Both the position numbers and the translations under genes were made by a program. The notes under the pieces were generated by a model. It worked only from the letters and a program-made list of their open reading frames with translations. It made no database searches and had not been told where the DNA came from. Below, piece after piece: positions 16,637-26,140 of a stretch of 64,000 nt of DNA (the stretch's first letter is position 1; each line of letters starts with the position of its first letter). This DNA comes from Microbulbifer elongatus (GTDB lineage: Bacteria; Pseudomonadota; Gammaproteobacteria; Pseudomonadales; Cellvibrionaceae), in NCBI RefSeq assembly GCF_020524885.1, contig NZ_JAIVKJ010000001.1, forward strand, positions 186,001-250,000, read 5' to 3'.

Positions 16637-17830
16637 ATGGCAAAAGAAAAGTTTGAACGTTCCAAGCCCCACGTAAACGTGGGTACCATCGGTCACGTTG
16701 ACCACGGTAAAACCACCCTGACCGCTGCGCTGACTCGCGTATGTGCGGAAGTATGGGGCGGCTCCGCCGTTGCTTTTGACGGTATCGATAACGCACCGGA
16801 AGAGCGTGAGCGCGGTATCACCATCGCTACCTCTCACGTTGAATACGAGTCCCCGACCCGCCACTACGCGCACGTAGATTGCCCGGGACACGCCGACTAC
16901 GTTAAGAACATGATTACCGGTGCTGCCCAGATGGACGGCGCTATCCTGGTATGTTCCGCTGCTGACGGCCCCATGCCGCAGACTCGCGAGCACATCCTGC
17001 TGTCCCGTCAGGTAGGTGTACCTTACATTGTGGTATTCCTGAACAAAGCCGACATGGTTGACGACGAAGAGCTGCTGGAACTGGTAGAGATGGAAGTTCG
17101 TGAGCTTCTGGACCAGTACGAGTTCCCGGGTGACGACACTCCGATCATCACCGGTTCCGCTCTGATGGCGCTGAACGGCGAAGACGACAACGAAATGGGT
17201 ACCACCGCTGTTAAGAAGCTGGTTGAAACCCTGGACGAGTACATCCCGGAGCCGGAGCGTGCAGTAGACCAGCCGTTCCTGATGCCGATCGAAGACGTAT
17301 TCTCCATCTCTGGTCGCGGTACCGTGGTAACCGGCCGTGTAGAGCGTGGCATCATCCGCACTGGTGACGAAATCCAGATCGTTGGTATCAAAGAGACCAC
17401 TTCTACCACCTGTACCGGTGTTGAAATGTTCCGCAAGCTGCTCGACGAAGGTCGTGCTGGTGAGAACATTGGCGCCCTGCTGCGCGGCACCAAGCGTGAC
17501 GAAGTAGAGCGTGGTCAGGTACTGGCTAAGCCGGGCTCCATCACTCCGCACACCAAGTTCGAAGCGGAAGTGTACGTGCTGTCCAAGGATGAAGGTGGTC
17601 GTCACACCCCGTTCTTCAAAGGCTATCGTCCGCAGTTCTACTTCCGTACCACCGATGTGACTGGTGCGTGTGAGCTGCCGGAAGGTACCGAGATGGTAAT
17701 GCCGGGCGATAACGTCCAGATGGTTGTTACCCTGATCGCTCCGATCGCCATGGAAGATGGCCTGCGCTTCGCGATCCGCGAAGGTGGCCGTACCGTTGGT
17801 GCTGGCGTTGTAGCCAAAATCATCGAGTAA
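16637..17830 (+). CDS. tuf: Elongation factor Tu, copy 1 (397 aa)
   Basis: Delivers aminoacyl-tRNA to the ribosome with GTP. The G domain has GHVDHGKT (19-26), DCPGH (81-85) and NKAD (136-139); domains 2 and 3 follow to residue 397. It is co-transcribed with tRNA-Tyr/Gly/Thr (the tufB position). Compared with copy 2 at 33874 it lacks a 10-residue insertion after NKAD and differs at roughly two dozen other positions, e.g. Ser37/Ala43 region, Cys versus Val in TGACELPEG, and the C-terminus KIIE versus KILD. Two such unequal copies are unusual, since tuf pairs are normally kept almost identical by gene conversion. Confidence 0.97.
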   Translation: MAKEKFERSKPHVNVGTIGHVDHGKTTLTAALTRVCAEVWGGSAVAFDGIDNAPEERERGITIATSHVEYESPTRHYAHVDCPGHADYVKNMITGAAQMDGAILVCSAADGPMPQTREHILLSRQVGVPYIVVFLNKADMVDDEELLELVEMEVRELLDQYEFPGDDTPIITGSALMALNGEDDNEMGTTAVKKLVETLDEYIPEPERAVDQPFLMPIEDVFSISGRGTVVTGRVERGIIRTGDEIQIVGIKETTSTTCTGVEMFRKLLDEGRAGENIGALLRGTKRDEVERGQVLAKPGSITPHTKFEAEVYVLSKDEGGRHTPFFKGYRPQFYFRTTDVTGACELPEGTEMVMPGDNVQMVVTLIAPIAMEDGLRFAIREGGRTVGAGVVAKIIE

Positions 17831-17842
17831 TCGATGCGTTGA

Positions 17843-17874
17843 GTGCGGTCGCCAATATGAATTGGTGGTCGCAC
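17843..17874 (+). terminator. Hairpin after tuf copy 1
   Basis: GTGCGGTCGCCAAT (17843-17856) can pair with ATTGGTGGTCGCAC (17861-17874) as a 14-bp RNA stem with three G-U pairs and the tetraloop ATGA, 12 nt past the tuf stop. There is no U-run, and the stem touches the -35 box of the tRNA-Trp promoter, so it may be a 3'-end stabiliser rather than a terminator. Confidence 0.45.
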
Positions 17875-17902
17875 TTGCAAACGCTGGGGTGGGTGGTATG
17901 AT
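17875..17902 (+). promoter_or_regulatory. Promoter of tRNA-Trp / secE-nusG
   Basis: TTGCAA (17875-17880) and TATGAT (17897-17902) are 16 bp apart and followed by a C-rich discriminator. The start would be about 50 nt before tRNA-Trp. Confidence 0.6.
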
Positions 17903-17956
17903 CCGCCCCTCGTTTTTTCCGGTGCTGGCGTCTGCAGCCATGTATCCGGGTGTTCC

Positions 17957-18032
17957 AGGCCAGTAGTTCAATTGGTAGAGCACCGGTCTCCAAAACCGGC
18001 TGTTGGGGGTTCGAGTCCCTCCTGGCCTGCCA
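17957..18032 (+). tRNA. tRNA-Trp (anticodon CCA)
   Basis: A 76-nt tRNA with acceptor stem AGGCCAG/CTGGCCT, anticodon loop CTCCAAA (CCA), T-loop GGTTCGAGT and encoded CCA. It sits between tuf and secE, a conserved gammaproteobacterial arrangement. Confidence 0.96.
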
Positions 18033-18149
18033 ACTTTCAGATGCCCGCGAGGGGCCTGCAGTTGGGCTATCCTGTACTGCTGTCGCTCTTTGCGGTCGTT
18101 GGCAATAAAAGCGCCTTGCAGTATTGAGGCGCGCTAAAGGCTTCTTTGT

Positions 18150-18518
18150 ATGAATGCTAAAGTAGAGGCGAAAACCTTTCGTCTTGACGGCCTCAAGTGG
18201 CTGTTGGTGGCGCTGCTCGTTGGTGCTGCTGTGGCGGGCAATTCCTACTACGCCGAAATCCCCCTGCTGTATCGTGTGTTGGCAATCGTTGCGCTTTGCC
18301 TGGTAGCGGTGTTTGTGGCAGTGCAGACCGAGAAGGGTAACGCCTTCTGGAATCTGCTGCGGGAAGCGCAAAATGAAGTGCGCCGGGTAGTGTGGCCGAC
18401 CCGTCAGGAAGCGACCCAGACCACCCTGATTGTGGTGGTGTTTGTACTGCTGATGGCAGTCATTCTGTGGGCGCTGGATAGCGGGCTCGGTTGGGCTGCT
18501 TCCAAGATTATTGGTTAA
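18150..18518 (+). CDS. secE: Preprotein translocase subunit SecE
   Basis: Essential clamp of the SecYEG inner-membrane channel. At 122 aa it is the long, three-helix proteobacterial form: helices at about residues 14-33, 39-60 and 92-117, with the conserved amphipathic segment and hinge (FWNLLREAQNEVRRVVWPTRQEATQTT) before the last helix. It is followed after 10 bp by nusG, its usual partner gene. The ATG at 18150 has no strong ribosome site. Confidence 0.95.
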   Translation: MNAKVEAKTFRLDGLKWLLVALLVGAAVAGNSYYAEIPLLYRVLAIVALCLVAVFVAVQTEKGNAFWNLLREAQNEVRRVVWPTRQEATQTTLIVVVFVLLMAVILWALDSGLGWAASKIIG

Positions 18519-18528
18519 AGGTTAATCC

Positions 18529-19062
18529 ATGGCAAAGCATTGGTATGTGGTTCAGGCTTACTCCGGTTATGAGAAGCGTGTAAAGACTTCTCTCAAGGAG
18601 CGCATTGAGCTGCACGAAATGGACCACCTGTTTGGTGAGGTCCTTGTGCCCACCGAGGAAGTGGTGGAGATGCGTGCCGGCCAGAAGCGTAAAAGTGAGC
18701 GCAAGTTCTTCCCCGGTTATGTGCTGGTGGAAATGGAGCTGAATGACGATACCTGGCACCTGGTGAAAGAAACGCCGCGAGTGCTGGGCTTTATCGGTGG
18801 TAAGGCAGATAAGCCGGCGCCGATTACCGATCGCGAAGCTCAGGCTATCCTGAATCGCATCGATGACTCTGTCGATAAGCCCAAGCCCAAGACGCTGTTC
18901 GAGCCGGGCGAGATGGTGCGTGTTATCGACGGTCCGTTTAATGATTTCAACGGTGTGGTCGAAGAGGTCAACTACGAGAAAAGTCGCCTGCGGGTGGCGG
19001 TGTTGATTTTCGGTCGCTCCACTCCGGTAGAGCTGGAATTCGGTCAGGTAGAAAAGAGCTGA
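18529..19062 (+). CDS. nusG: Transcription antitermination/elongation factor NusG
   Basis: Binds the RNA polymerase clamp, suppresses pausing and links it to Rho or to ribosomal S10. The 177-aa protein has the NGN domain ([18 protein letters not shown] from residue 4; [10 protein letters not shown]) and a KOW domain near the C-terminus ([21 protein letters not shown]). Length and text are standard. An AAAGG ribosome site precedes the ATG, 10 bp after secE. Confidence 0.97.
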   Translation: MAKHWYVVQAYSGYEKRVKTSLKERIELHEMDHLFGEVLVPTEEVVEMRAGQKRKSERKFFPGYVLVEMELNDDTWHLVKETPRVLGFIGGKADKPAPITDREAQAILNRIDDSVDKPKPKTLFEPGEMVRVIDGPFNDFNGVVEEVNYEKSRLRVAVLIFGRSTPVELEFGQVEKS

Positions 19063-19082
19063 TTTCGAGCTGGAAGGATTCG

Positions 19083-19114
19083 GCCCTCTTTCGCTTTGCG
19101 CGGAAGAGGGCTTT
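19083..19114 (+). terminator. Hairpin between nusG and rplK
   Basis: GCCCTCTT (19083-19090) pairs with AAGAGGGC (19104-19111), followed by only three T residues. It lies 20 nt after nusG in a 178-bp gap and may be a partial terminator or processing site before the L11 genes. Confidence 0.4.
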
Positions 19115-19240
19115 CGCGTCCCTGAAAACCCGGTATGCCTTGCGGTTGCCGGTTTTTGGGGCAAACAGGGGAGCTGAGCGTTGCACGTTTGTATGAGTGT
19201 ACAGCGCAGGCGCTAACACCCAGTTAAAGAGGAAGCTGTA

Positions 19241-19672
19241 ATGGCTAAGAAGATTGAAGCTTACATCAAGCTGCAAGTGAAGGCCGGTCAGGCCAACCCA
19301 AGTCCGCCCGTTGGTCCTGCGCTGGGTCAGCACGGCGTGAACATCATGGAGTTCTGTAAAGCGTTCAACGCGCAGACCCAGAACCTGGAGCCGGGCCTGC
19401 CGGTACCGGTAGTGATCTCTGTATACAGCGATCGCTCCTTCACCTTCATCATGAAGTCTCCGCCCGCCGCGGTTCTGCTGCGCAAGGCTGCCAAGATCAA
19501 GAGCGGTTCTGGCCGTCCGAACACCGAGAAAGTCGGTAAAGTGACTCGTGCCCAGATCGAAGAGATCGTGGAAATGAAAAAAGCAGACCTGACTGCCTCC
19601 GACATGGATGCAGCGGTGCGCACCATCGCTGGTTCTGCTCGCAGCGCCGGTATCGAAGTGGAGGGTCTGTAA
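19241..19672 (+). CDS. rplK: 50S ribosomal protein L11
   Basis: Binds the GTPase-associated region of 23S rRNA and is needed for RelA activation. The 143-aa protein starts [20 protein letters not shown], with the [20 protein letters not shown] block typical of L11, and ends in the rRNA-binding C-terminal domain ([16 protein letters not shown]). GAGGAAG is the ribosome site. Its stop is directly followed by the GTG of rplA, so both are made together; in enterics L1 represses this pair. Confidence 0.97.
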   Translation: MAKKIEAYIKLQVKAGQANPSPPVGPALGQHGVNIMEFCKAFNAQTQNLEPGLPVPVVISVYSDRSFTFIMKSPPAAVLLRKAAKIKSGSGRPNTEKVGKVTRAQIEEIVEMKKADLTASDMDAAVRTIAGSARSAGIEVEGL

Positions 19673-20371
19673 GTGGCTAAATTGACCAAGCGTCAGCGCG
19701 CAATGGCTGAGAAAGTGGAAGCTGGCAAGGCATACGGCATCGAAGAAGCTGTAGCCCTGCTGAAAGAGTTCTCCAACGTAAAATTCGCAGAAACCGTTGA
19801 TGCCGCTATCAACCTGGGTATCGACCCGCGTAAATCCGACCAGGCTGTACGTGGTGCTACCACTCTGCCGCACGGTACCGGTAAAGAAGTACGCGTTGCC
19901 GTATTCACCCAGGGTGCCAACGCTGACGCCGCTAAAGAAGCGGGCGCCGACGTAGTAGGCATGGACGAGCTGGCTGCTGAAGTAAAAGCCGGCAAGATGG
20001 ACTTCGACGTGGTTGTGGCTTCCCCGGACGCCATGCGCGTTGTGGGTCAGCTGGGCCAGATCCTCGGTCCGCGCGGCCTGATGCCGAACCCGAAAACCGG
20101 CACCGTAACCCCGGACGTTGCGACTGCGGTTAAGAATGCCAAGGCTGGTCAGGTGCGTTTCCGCGCTGACAAGGGCGGCATCATCCACGGCGGTATCGGT
20201 AAAGTTAGTTTTGACGTCAAGGCTCTCAAAGAGAACCTGGAAGCACTGGTTGCTGACCTGAAAAAGGCCAAGCCGGCTTCTGCCAAAGGCGTATACCTGA
20301 AAAAGATCACCCTGAGCACCACCATGGGCCCGGGTCTGACTCTGGATCAGGCTTCTCTGGACGTTAAGTAA
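19673..20371 (+). CDS. rplA: 50S ribosomal protein L1
   Basis: L1 forms the mobile L1 stalk that helps release deacylated tRNA, and is the translational repressor of its own operon in enterics. The 232-aa protein begins at GTG 19673, immediately after the rplK stop. Typical blocks: [56 protein letters not shown] and [11 protein letters not shown] near the end. No separate ribosome site is needed given the adjacency. Confidence 0.97.
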   Translation: MAKLTKRQRAMAEKVEAGKAYGIEEAVALLKEFSNVKFAETVDAAINLGIDPRKSDQAVRGATTLPHGTGKEVRVAVFTQGANADAAKEAGADVVGMDELAAEVKAGKMDFDVVVASPDAMRVVGQLGQILGPRGLMPNPKTGTVTPDVATAVKNAKAGQVRFRADKGGIIHGGIGKVSFDVKALKENLEALVADLKKAKPASAKGVYLKKITLSTTMGPGLTLDQASLDVK

Positions 20372-20456
20372 TCCCCCAGGGATTCACTGCGTTCAGTAAA
20401 AAGAACTTTGGGGTTCGCCGCTCTTCCTGGGCTTTGTTTCTGGGCAGGGCGGCGGG

Positions 20457-20600
20457 CCGTCAAAGACCGTAGGTGCGGAGGGTATTTGAGGTTTAAATGC
20501 CCCCTGCTTAATCCGCTCTCCGGCCAGGTTGGCCAATAGGTTCTAAACCGAGGAGATCGAGCCTACGCAGACGGTGTGCCCAAACCAGTATTTTTACTGG
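20457..20600 (+). ncRNA. L10 leader: autoregulatory mRNA structure before rplJ
   Basis: In the 305-bp gap before rplJ, CCGTC (20457-20461) and GTAGG (20469-20473) can pair with GACGG (20570-20574) and CCTAC (20562-20566). The unpaired AAAGACC and GCA between the helices form the kink-turn expected of the L10(L12) binding site in the L10-leader family. A further small hairpin, CCAGTA-TTTT-TACTGG, follows (about 20585-20600). Binding of L10-L12 represses rplJL translation in known cases. The rest of the gap shows no gene. Confidence 0.75.
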
Positions 20601-20676
20601 ATTTGAGCTTTAAGCACCGGAACGGGTCGGGTTTACATGTAATACCCGGCCTTCATTCAAATCCAGGAGTGACACT

Positions 20677-21171
20677 ATGGCTATTGGACTCGTAGACAAG
20701 AAAGCGATTGTCGCGGAAGTCCAGCAGGCTGCTGAGGGTGCTCTGTCTGCGGTTGTTGCGGATTCCCGTGGCGTAACCGTGAATGACATGACTGCCCTGC
20801 GCAAAGAGGCTCGCGAGAACGGCGTTTGGTTGAAAGTCGTCCGCAATACTCTGGCGCGTCGCGCTCTGGCAGGTACCGAATTCGAATGTCTCGTTGAGAA
20901 ATTCGTCGGCCCCAGCATTATTGCTTTTTCCAACGAACACCCGGGTGCCGGCGCGCGCATCCTGAAAGAGTTCGCAAAAGGCAATGACAAGCTGGAGCTG
21001 AAAGGTGCCGCCTTCGAAGGCGTAGCGACTGACATCGCTCTGTTGGCAAGCCTGCCGACTTACGATGAAGCAATCGCTAAGCTGATGAGCTGCATGAAAG
21101 AAGCCTCTGCTGGCAAACTGGTTCGCACTATTGCGGCCGTTCGCGACCAAAAAGAGCAGGAAGCTGCGTAA
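20677..21171 (+). CDS. rplJ: 50S ribosomal protein L10
   Basis: L10 is the base of the ribosomal stalk: its N-terminal domain binds 23S rRNA and its C-terminal helix carries L7/L12 dimers. The 164-aa protein begins [15 protein letters not shown] and contains the [10 protein letters not shown] block; the C-terminal helix ends KEQEAA. AGGAG precedes the start. With the upstream leader it should repress its own synthesis, and it is followed by rplL after 86 bp. Confidence 0.96.
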   Translation: MAIGLVDKKAIVAEVQQAAEGALSAVVADSRGVTVNDMTALRKEARENGVWLKVVRNTLARRALAGTEFECLVEKFVGPSIIAFSNEHPGAGARILKEFAKGNDKLELKGAAFEGVATDIALLASLPTYDEAIAKLMSCMKEASAGKLVRTIAAVRDQKEQEAA

Positions 21172-21257
21172 TTATTTCGCTCGAGCGAAATGGCAGTTTT
21201 CAACTTTTAAAGAAATTACGAGCAGTTTCCTGCTCACACGAAATCAGGTACTAACTC

Positions 21258-21626
21258 ATGTCTCTGACTAAAGAAGATATCATCAATGCGATCGCCGAAA
21301 TGTCCGTTAAGGACGTTGTTGAGCTGATCGAAGCTATGGAAGAGAAGTTCGGCGTAACCGCAGCTGCTGCAGTTATGGCTGGCCCGGCTGGCGGCGAAGC
21401 TGCTGCAGAAGAAAAGGACGAGTTCGACGTAATCCTGGCCTCTGCTGGCGACAAGAAAGTGAACGTGATCAAGGCTGTTCGCGGCATCACTGGCCTGGGT
21501 CTGAAAGAAGCCAAGGCACTGGTAGACGGCGCTCCGAGCCCGCTGAAAGAAGGCGTGTCCAAGGACGAAGCCGAAGCAGCGAAGAAAGAGCTGGAAGAAG
21601 CTGGCGCTACTGTAGAACTGAAGTAA
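21258..21626 (+). CDS. rplL: 50S ribosomal protein L7/L12
   Basis: The multicopy stalk protein that recruits translation GTPases. The 122-aa protein has an N-terminal dimerisation domain, an Ala-rich hinge ([19 protein letters not shown], about residues 34-53) and the globular C-terminal domain ([35 protein letters not shown]). The very acidic, alanine-rich composition is normal. It has to be made in four- to sixfold excess over L10, which fits the attenuating hairpins just downstream before rpoB. Confidence 0.97.
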   Translation: MSLTKEDIINAIAEMSVKDVVELIEAMEEKFGVTAAAAVMAGPAGGEAAAEEKDEFDVILASAGDKKVNVIKAVRGITGLGLKEAKALVDGAPSPLKEGVSKDEAEAAKKELEEAGATVELK

Positions 21627-21943
21627 TTCGGTTTTACAGATCACCGCCAACCGCTGAATTATCAGGGGTTGGCGGAAAGGCTGGTGGACATGTGTCCGCC
21701 GGCCTTTTTGCCGTTTGCGGCATAGGGCTTTTTTGCGCCATTTCCGGCGGGCCCGGGCCGAGCAAACGACAAACTATCGAGAGAATTCGAGAAGTTTGCG
21801 CACAGGGCGGTGCAGTTTTTAACCACCTGTTTTAAGCGTAGCGCAATGTGCAGAGACTTCTCGCCCGGATGGACTGCGTACCGTCAGATTTACTGACCGC
21901 AGTTCTGATGAAGTCTTGTCACCGATCAAGCTGGGGAATATGA
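21627..21943 (+). promoter_or_regulatory. rplL-rpoB attenuator and processing region
   Basis: The 317-bp gap holds at least four RNA hairpins. CCGCCAACC/GGTTGGCGG is a perfect stem (21644-21675). AAGGCTGGTGGACA/TGTCCGCCGGCCTT (21677-21706) ends in five T residues and is a clear terminator. CGAGAAGT/ACTTCTCG pairs 21788-21795 with 21856-21863, reminiscent of the RNase III site known between enteric rplL and rpoB. ACTGCG..GTCAG/CTGAC-CGCAGT forms a last stem (21873-21903) 40 nt before rpoB. Partial termination would lower rpoBC relative to rplL. Confidence 0.7.
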
Positions 21944-24900
21944 ATGGCTTACTCATACACTGAGAAAAAACGTATCCGCAAGGATTTTGGCAAACTGCCT
22001 AAGGTCATGGACGTACCTTTCCTGCTTGCGATACAGCTGGACTCGTATCGCAAATTTACTCAGGCCGACACGCGCCCGGATGAGCGCCTGGACATCGGCC
22101 TGCAGGCGGCGTTCAAGTCTGTATTTCCGATTGTCAGTTATTCTGGCAACGCCGCTCTGGAGTACGTGAGCTACACCCTCGGCAAACCTGCCTTCGATGT
22201 CAAGGAATGTACCCTGCGCGGCGTGACTTACGCCTGCCCGCTGCGGGTTCGCGTTCGCCTGATCATTTACGATAAAGAATCTGCTAACAAGTCCATCAAG
22301 GACATTAAAGAGCAGGAAGTGTACATGGGCGAAATTCCGCTCATGACCGAAAATGGTACCTTTGTAATTAACGGTACCGAGCGCGTAATCGTGTCCCAGC
22401 TGCACCGCTCCCCGGGTGTATTCTTCGATCACGACAAGGGCAAGACACACTCTTCCGGTAAGCTGCTGTATGCCGCGCGGGTGATTCCTTACCGTGGCTC
22501 CTGGCTCGACTTCGAGTTCGACCCGAAAGACCTCGTATACGTACGTATCGACCGTCGTCGTAAGCTGCCGGCCACTATCCTGCTGCGCGCCCTGGGTTAT
22601 GCCTCCCAGGAAATGCTGGAAATGTTCTTCGAAACCAGCAAATTCACCCTGGAAGACGACACCGTTAGCCTCGAGCTGATCCCGTCCCGCCTGCGCGGTG
22701 ACGTTGCCTCCTTCGACATCAAGGATGGCAAAGGCAAGATCATCGTTGAAGAAGGCCGCCGTATTACCCCGCGCCACATCCGCCAGCTGGAAAAAGCCGG
22801 TGTGGAAAACCTGGAAGCGCCGCTGACCTACCTGAATGGTCGCGTTCTGGCTCACGACATCATCGATGAGTCCACCGGCGAAGTAGCGGTTGAATGTAAT
22901 ACCGAAATCACTGATGAAGTGGTTGCCAAGCTGCGTGTCCTGAATGTGAAGAGCATTGAAACGCTCTACACCAACGACCTGGATTGCGGCCCGTTCATTT
23001 CCGACACCCTGCGTGCTGACCCTTCCCGCACCCAGCTGGAAGCGTTGGTAGAGATCTACCGCATGATGCGCCCGGGCGAACCGCCCACCAAGGAATCTGC
23101 CGAGTCCCTGTTCGAAAACCTGTTCTTCTCCGATGAGCGCTATGACCTGTCTGCGGTAGGTCGTATGAAGTTCAACCGCCGCCTGAATCGCGAGGACGAG
23201 ACTGGCCAGGGCACCCTGAGCAAAGAAGACATCGTCGATGTTCTGAAAACCCTGATCGAGATCCGCAACGGTCGCGGCATGGTGGACGATATCGACCACC
23301 TGGGTAACCGTCGTGTGCGTTCTGTTGGCGAAATGGCCGAAAACCAGTTCCGCGTGGGCCTGGTGCGTGTAGAGCGCGCGGTGAAAGAACGTCTGTCCAT
23401 GGCGGAGTCCGAAGGCCTGATGCCGCAGGACCTGATCAATGCCAAGCCGGTTGCGGCTGCGGTGAAGGAATTCTTTGGTTCCTCCCAGCTGTCCCAGTTT
23501 ATGGACCAGAACAACCCGCTGTCGGAAGTTACCCACAAGCGCCGTGTATCCGCGCTTGGTCCGGGTGGTCTGACCCGCGAGCGCGCGGGCTTCGAGGTGC
23601 GAGACGTGCACCCGACCCACTACGGTCGCGTATGTCCGATTGAAACGCCGGAAGGTCCGAACATTGGTCTGATCAACTCCCTGGCGACCTACGCCCGCGC
23701 CAACCACTACGGCTTCCTGGAAAGCCCGTATCGCAAGGTTGTCGATGGCCAGGTTACCGACGAGATTGAGTACCTGTCTGCGATCAACGAAGCCAACTAC
23801 GTGGTTGCACAGGCTTCCGCTGCGGTGGACGAAAACGGTCGCTTTACCGATGACCTGGTCAGTGTGCGTCACCAGTACGAATTCACCCTGAAGACCCCGG
23901 ACGAAATCCAGTACATGGACGTGTCCGCCCGTCAGGTAGTGTCCGTTGCTGCGGCAATGATTCCGTTCCTGGAACACGATGACGCTAACCGCGCATTGAT
24001 GGGATCGAACATGCAGCGTCAGGCGGTTCCGACCCTGCGCGCTGAGAAGCCGCTGGTAGGTACCGGCATGGAGCGCACCGTGGCGCGCGACTCCGGCGTA
24101 TGTATCGTTGCCAAGCGCGGCGGTGTAATCGAGCGTGTTGATGCCAGCCGTGTGGTTGTGCGTGTACACGACGATGAAGTGGAAGCCGGTGATGCGGGTG
24201 TGGATCTGTACGGTCTCACCAAGTACACCCGCTCCAACCAGAACACCTGCATTAACCAGCGCCCGATCGTGAAGACCGGTGACGTGGTTGCGCGCGGCGA
24301 CATCCTGGCCGACGGCCCGTCCGTCGACCTGGGTGAGCTGGCCCTGGGCCAGAACATGCGCATCGCGTTCATGCCTTGGAACGGCTACAACTTCGAGGAC
24401 TCCATCCTCGTATCCGAGCGCGTGGTGCAGGAAGATCGCTTCACCACCATTCACATTCAGGAGCTGACCTGTATTGCCCGTGATACCAAGCTGGGCAGTG
24501 AGGAAATCACCGCGGATATCCCCAACGTGGGCGAGTCTGCGCTGAACAAACTGGATGAGTCCGGCATCGTGTACATCGGTGCGGAAGTGGGCGCTGGTGA
24601 CATCCTGGTCGGTAAGGTAACCCCGAAAGGCGAAGCCCAGCTGACTCCGGAAGAAAAACTGCTGCGTGCCATCTTCGGTGAGAAGGCGTCCGACGTAAAA
24701 GACACTTCCCTGCGTGCGCCTTCCGGCACTCGCGGTACCGTGATCGACGTACAGGTCTTCACCCGCGACGGTCTGCAGAAAGACCAGCGTTCCCTGGCCA
24801 TCGAAAAAGCCCAGCTGGACGAAGTGCGTAAAGACCTCAACGAGGAATACCGTATCGTTGAAGGCGCGACTTTCGAGCGTCTGGCGGCTGCACTGGACGG

Positions 24901-26017
24901 CCAGAAGGTTGCCGGTGGTAAAGGCGTCAAAAAAGGCGACGTGCTGAATGCTGAAGTACTCGCCGGCCTGCCGCGCGAAGACTGGTTCAAGCTGCGCATG
25001 GCGGAAGACAGCCTGAACGAGCAGCTGGAAAAAGCCGAAGCACAGCTGAATGAACGTCGCAAGCTGCTTGACGAGCAGTTTGAAGACAAGAAGAAAAAAC
25101 TGGAATCCGGCGACGACCTGGCGCCGGGCGTGCTGAAAATCGTCAAGGTTTACCTGGCGATCAAGCGTCGCATCCAGCCCGGTGACAAGATGGCCGGCCG
25201 TCACGGTAACAAGGGTGTGATCTCCGTGATCAAGCCTGTGGAAGACATGCCGTACGACGAAAACGGTGAGCCGGTCGACGTGGTACTGAACCCGCTGGGT
25301 GTACCGTCTCGTATGAACGTCGGTCAGGTACTGGAAATGCACCTGGGTATGGCGGCGAAAGGTCTCGGTGTGAAGATCGATCGCATGGTCAAGGAGAAGC
25401 AGGAAGCAGCGAAGATTCGCGGATTCCTGGAAGAGGTCTACAACTCCACCGGCGGTCGCGTTGAAGACCTGAACGAGCTGTCTGACGAAGAAGTTCTGGC
25501 CATGTCCGAAAACCTGCGTCGCGGTGTACCCATGGCGACTCCGGTCTTCGACGGTGCTGCAGAGCCCGAGATCAAGCAGCTGCTGCGTCTGGCGGACATC
25601 CCGGATTCCGGTCAGATCACTCTGTACGATGGCCGTACCGGTGACTCTTTCGAGCGTCCGGTAACCGTGGGTTACATGTACATGCTGAAGCTGAACCACC
25701 TGGTAGACGACAAGATGCACGCGCGTTCTACCGGCTCCTATAGCCTGGTTACCCAGCAGCCGCTGGGTGGTAAGGCGCAGTTCGGTGGTCAGCGCTTCGG
25801 TGAGATGGAGGTGTGGGCACTGGAAGCTTACGGTGCCGCTTACACCCTGCAGGAAATGCTCACGGTCAAATCTGATGACGTGGAAGGTCGTACCAAGATG
25901 TACAAGAACATCGTGGATGGCGACCACCGCATGGAGCCGGGCATGCCCGAATCCTTCAACGTACTGGTCAAGGAAATCCGCTCGCTGGGTATGAACTTCG
26001 AGCTGGAAAACGAGTAA
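21944..26017 (+). CDS. rpoB: RNA polymerase subunit beta
   Basis: Catalytic-core subunit of RNA polymerase; 1357 aa, the usual gammaproteobacterial length (E. coli 1342). The rifampicin pocket reads [11 protein letters not shown]...THKRR...LGPGGL, identical to wild-type at the main resistance positions, so sensitivity at the target is expected. [12 protein letters not shown] and the C-terminal [21 protein letters not shown] blocks are intact. ATG 21944 is preceded by GGGGAA; an out-of-frame ATG four bases earlier encodes only seven codons. Transcription comes from the L11/L10 promoters through the attenuator. Confidence 0.98.
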   Translation: MAYSYTEKKRIRKDFGKLPKVMDVPFLLAIQLDSYRKFTQADTRPDERLDIGLQAAFKSVFPIVSYSGNAALEYVSYTLGKPAFDVKECTLRGVTYACPLRVRVRLIIYDKESANKSIKDIKEQEVYMGEIPLMTENGTFVINGTERVIVSQLHRSPGVFFDHDKGKTHSSGKLLYAARVIPYRGSWLDFEFDPKDLVYVRIDRRRKLPATILLRALGYASQEMLEMFFETSKFTLEDDTVSLELIPSRLRGDVASFDIKDGKGKIIVEEGRRITPRHIRQLEKAGVENLEAPLTYLNGRVLAHDIIDESTGEVAVECNTEITDEVVAKLRVLNVKSIETLYTNDLDCGPFISDTLRADPSRTQLEALVEIYRMMRPGEPPTKESAESLFENLFFSDERYDLSAVGRMKFNRRLNREDETGQGTLSKEDIVDVLKTLIEIRNGRGMVDDIDHLGNRRVRSVGEMAENQFRVGLVRVERAVKERLSMAESEGLMPQDLINAKPVAAAVKEFFGSSQLSQFMDQNNPLSEVTHKRRVSALGPGGLTRERAGFEVRDVHPTHYGRVCPIETPEGPNIGLINSLATYARANHYGFLESPYRKVVDGQVTDEIEYLSAINEANYVVAQASAAVDENGRFTDDLVSVRHQYEFTLKTPDEIQYMDVSARQVVSVAAAMIPFLEHDDANRALMGSNMQRQAVPTLRAEKPLVGTGMERTVARDSGVCIVAKRGGVIERVDASRVVVRVHDDEVEAGDAGVDLYGLTKYTRSNQNTCINQRPIVKTGDVVARGDILADGPSVDLGELALGQNMRIAFMPWNGYNFEDSILVSERVVQEDRFTTIHIQELTCIARDTKLGSEEITADIPNVGESALNKLDESGIVYIGAEVGAGDILVGKVTPKGEAQLTPEEKLLRAIFGEKASDVKDTSLRAPSGTRGTVIDVQVFTRDGLQKDQRSLAIEKAQLDEVRKDLNEEYRIVEGATFERLAAALDGQKVAGGKGVKKGDVLNAEVLAGLPREDWFKLRMAEDSLNEQLEKAEAQLNERRKLLDEQFEDKKKKLESGDDLAPGVLKIVKVYLAIKRRIQPGDKMAGRHGNKGVISVIKPVEDMPYDENGEPVDVVLNPLGVPSRMNVGQVLEMHLGMAAKGLGVKIDRMVKEKQEAAKIRGFLEEVYNSTGGRVEDLNELSDEEVLAMSENLRRGVPMATPVFDGAAEPEIKQLLRLADIPDSGQITLYDGRTGDSFERPVTVGYMYMLKLNHLVDDKMHARSTGSYSLVTQQPLGGKAQFGGQRFGEMEVWALEAYGAAYTLQEMLTVKSDDVEGRTKMYKNIVDGDHRMEPGMPESFNVLVKEIRSLGMNFELENE

Positions 26018-26140
26018 CACTGGTATCAATCGGATTTAGTAGACAGAGGCCGGTGGCGGCGATTGCGAATCACTACCACCGGCACTTCCGGCCCCAGAGG
26101 CAGTTGGCCGGAATGACTACCCCCTAGTGGAGGAAAGGCC

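Noticed and set aside
17820..18371. Minus-strand open frame across tRNA-Trp and secE
   Set aside because: It reads through the complement of a tRNA and of secE and its translation has no recognisable domain.
21188..21250. Possible promoter between rplJ and rplL
   Set aside because: The sequence is A/T-rich but no -35/-10 pair with acceptable spacing was found; the two genes are normally one transcript.
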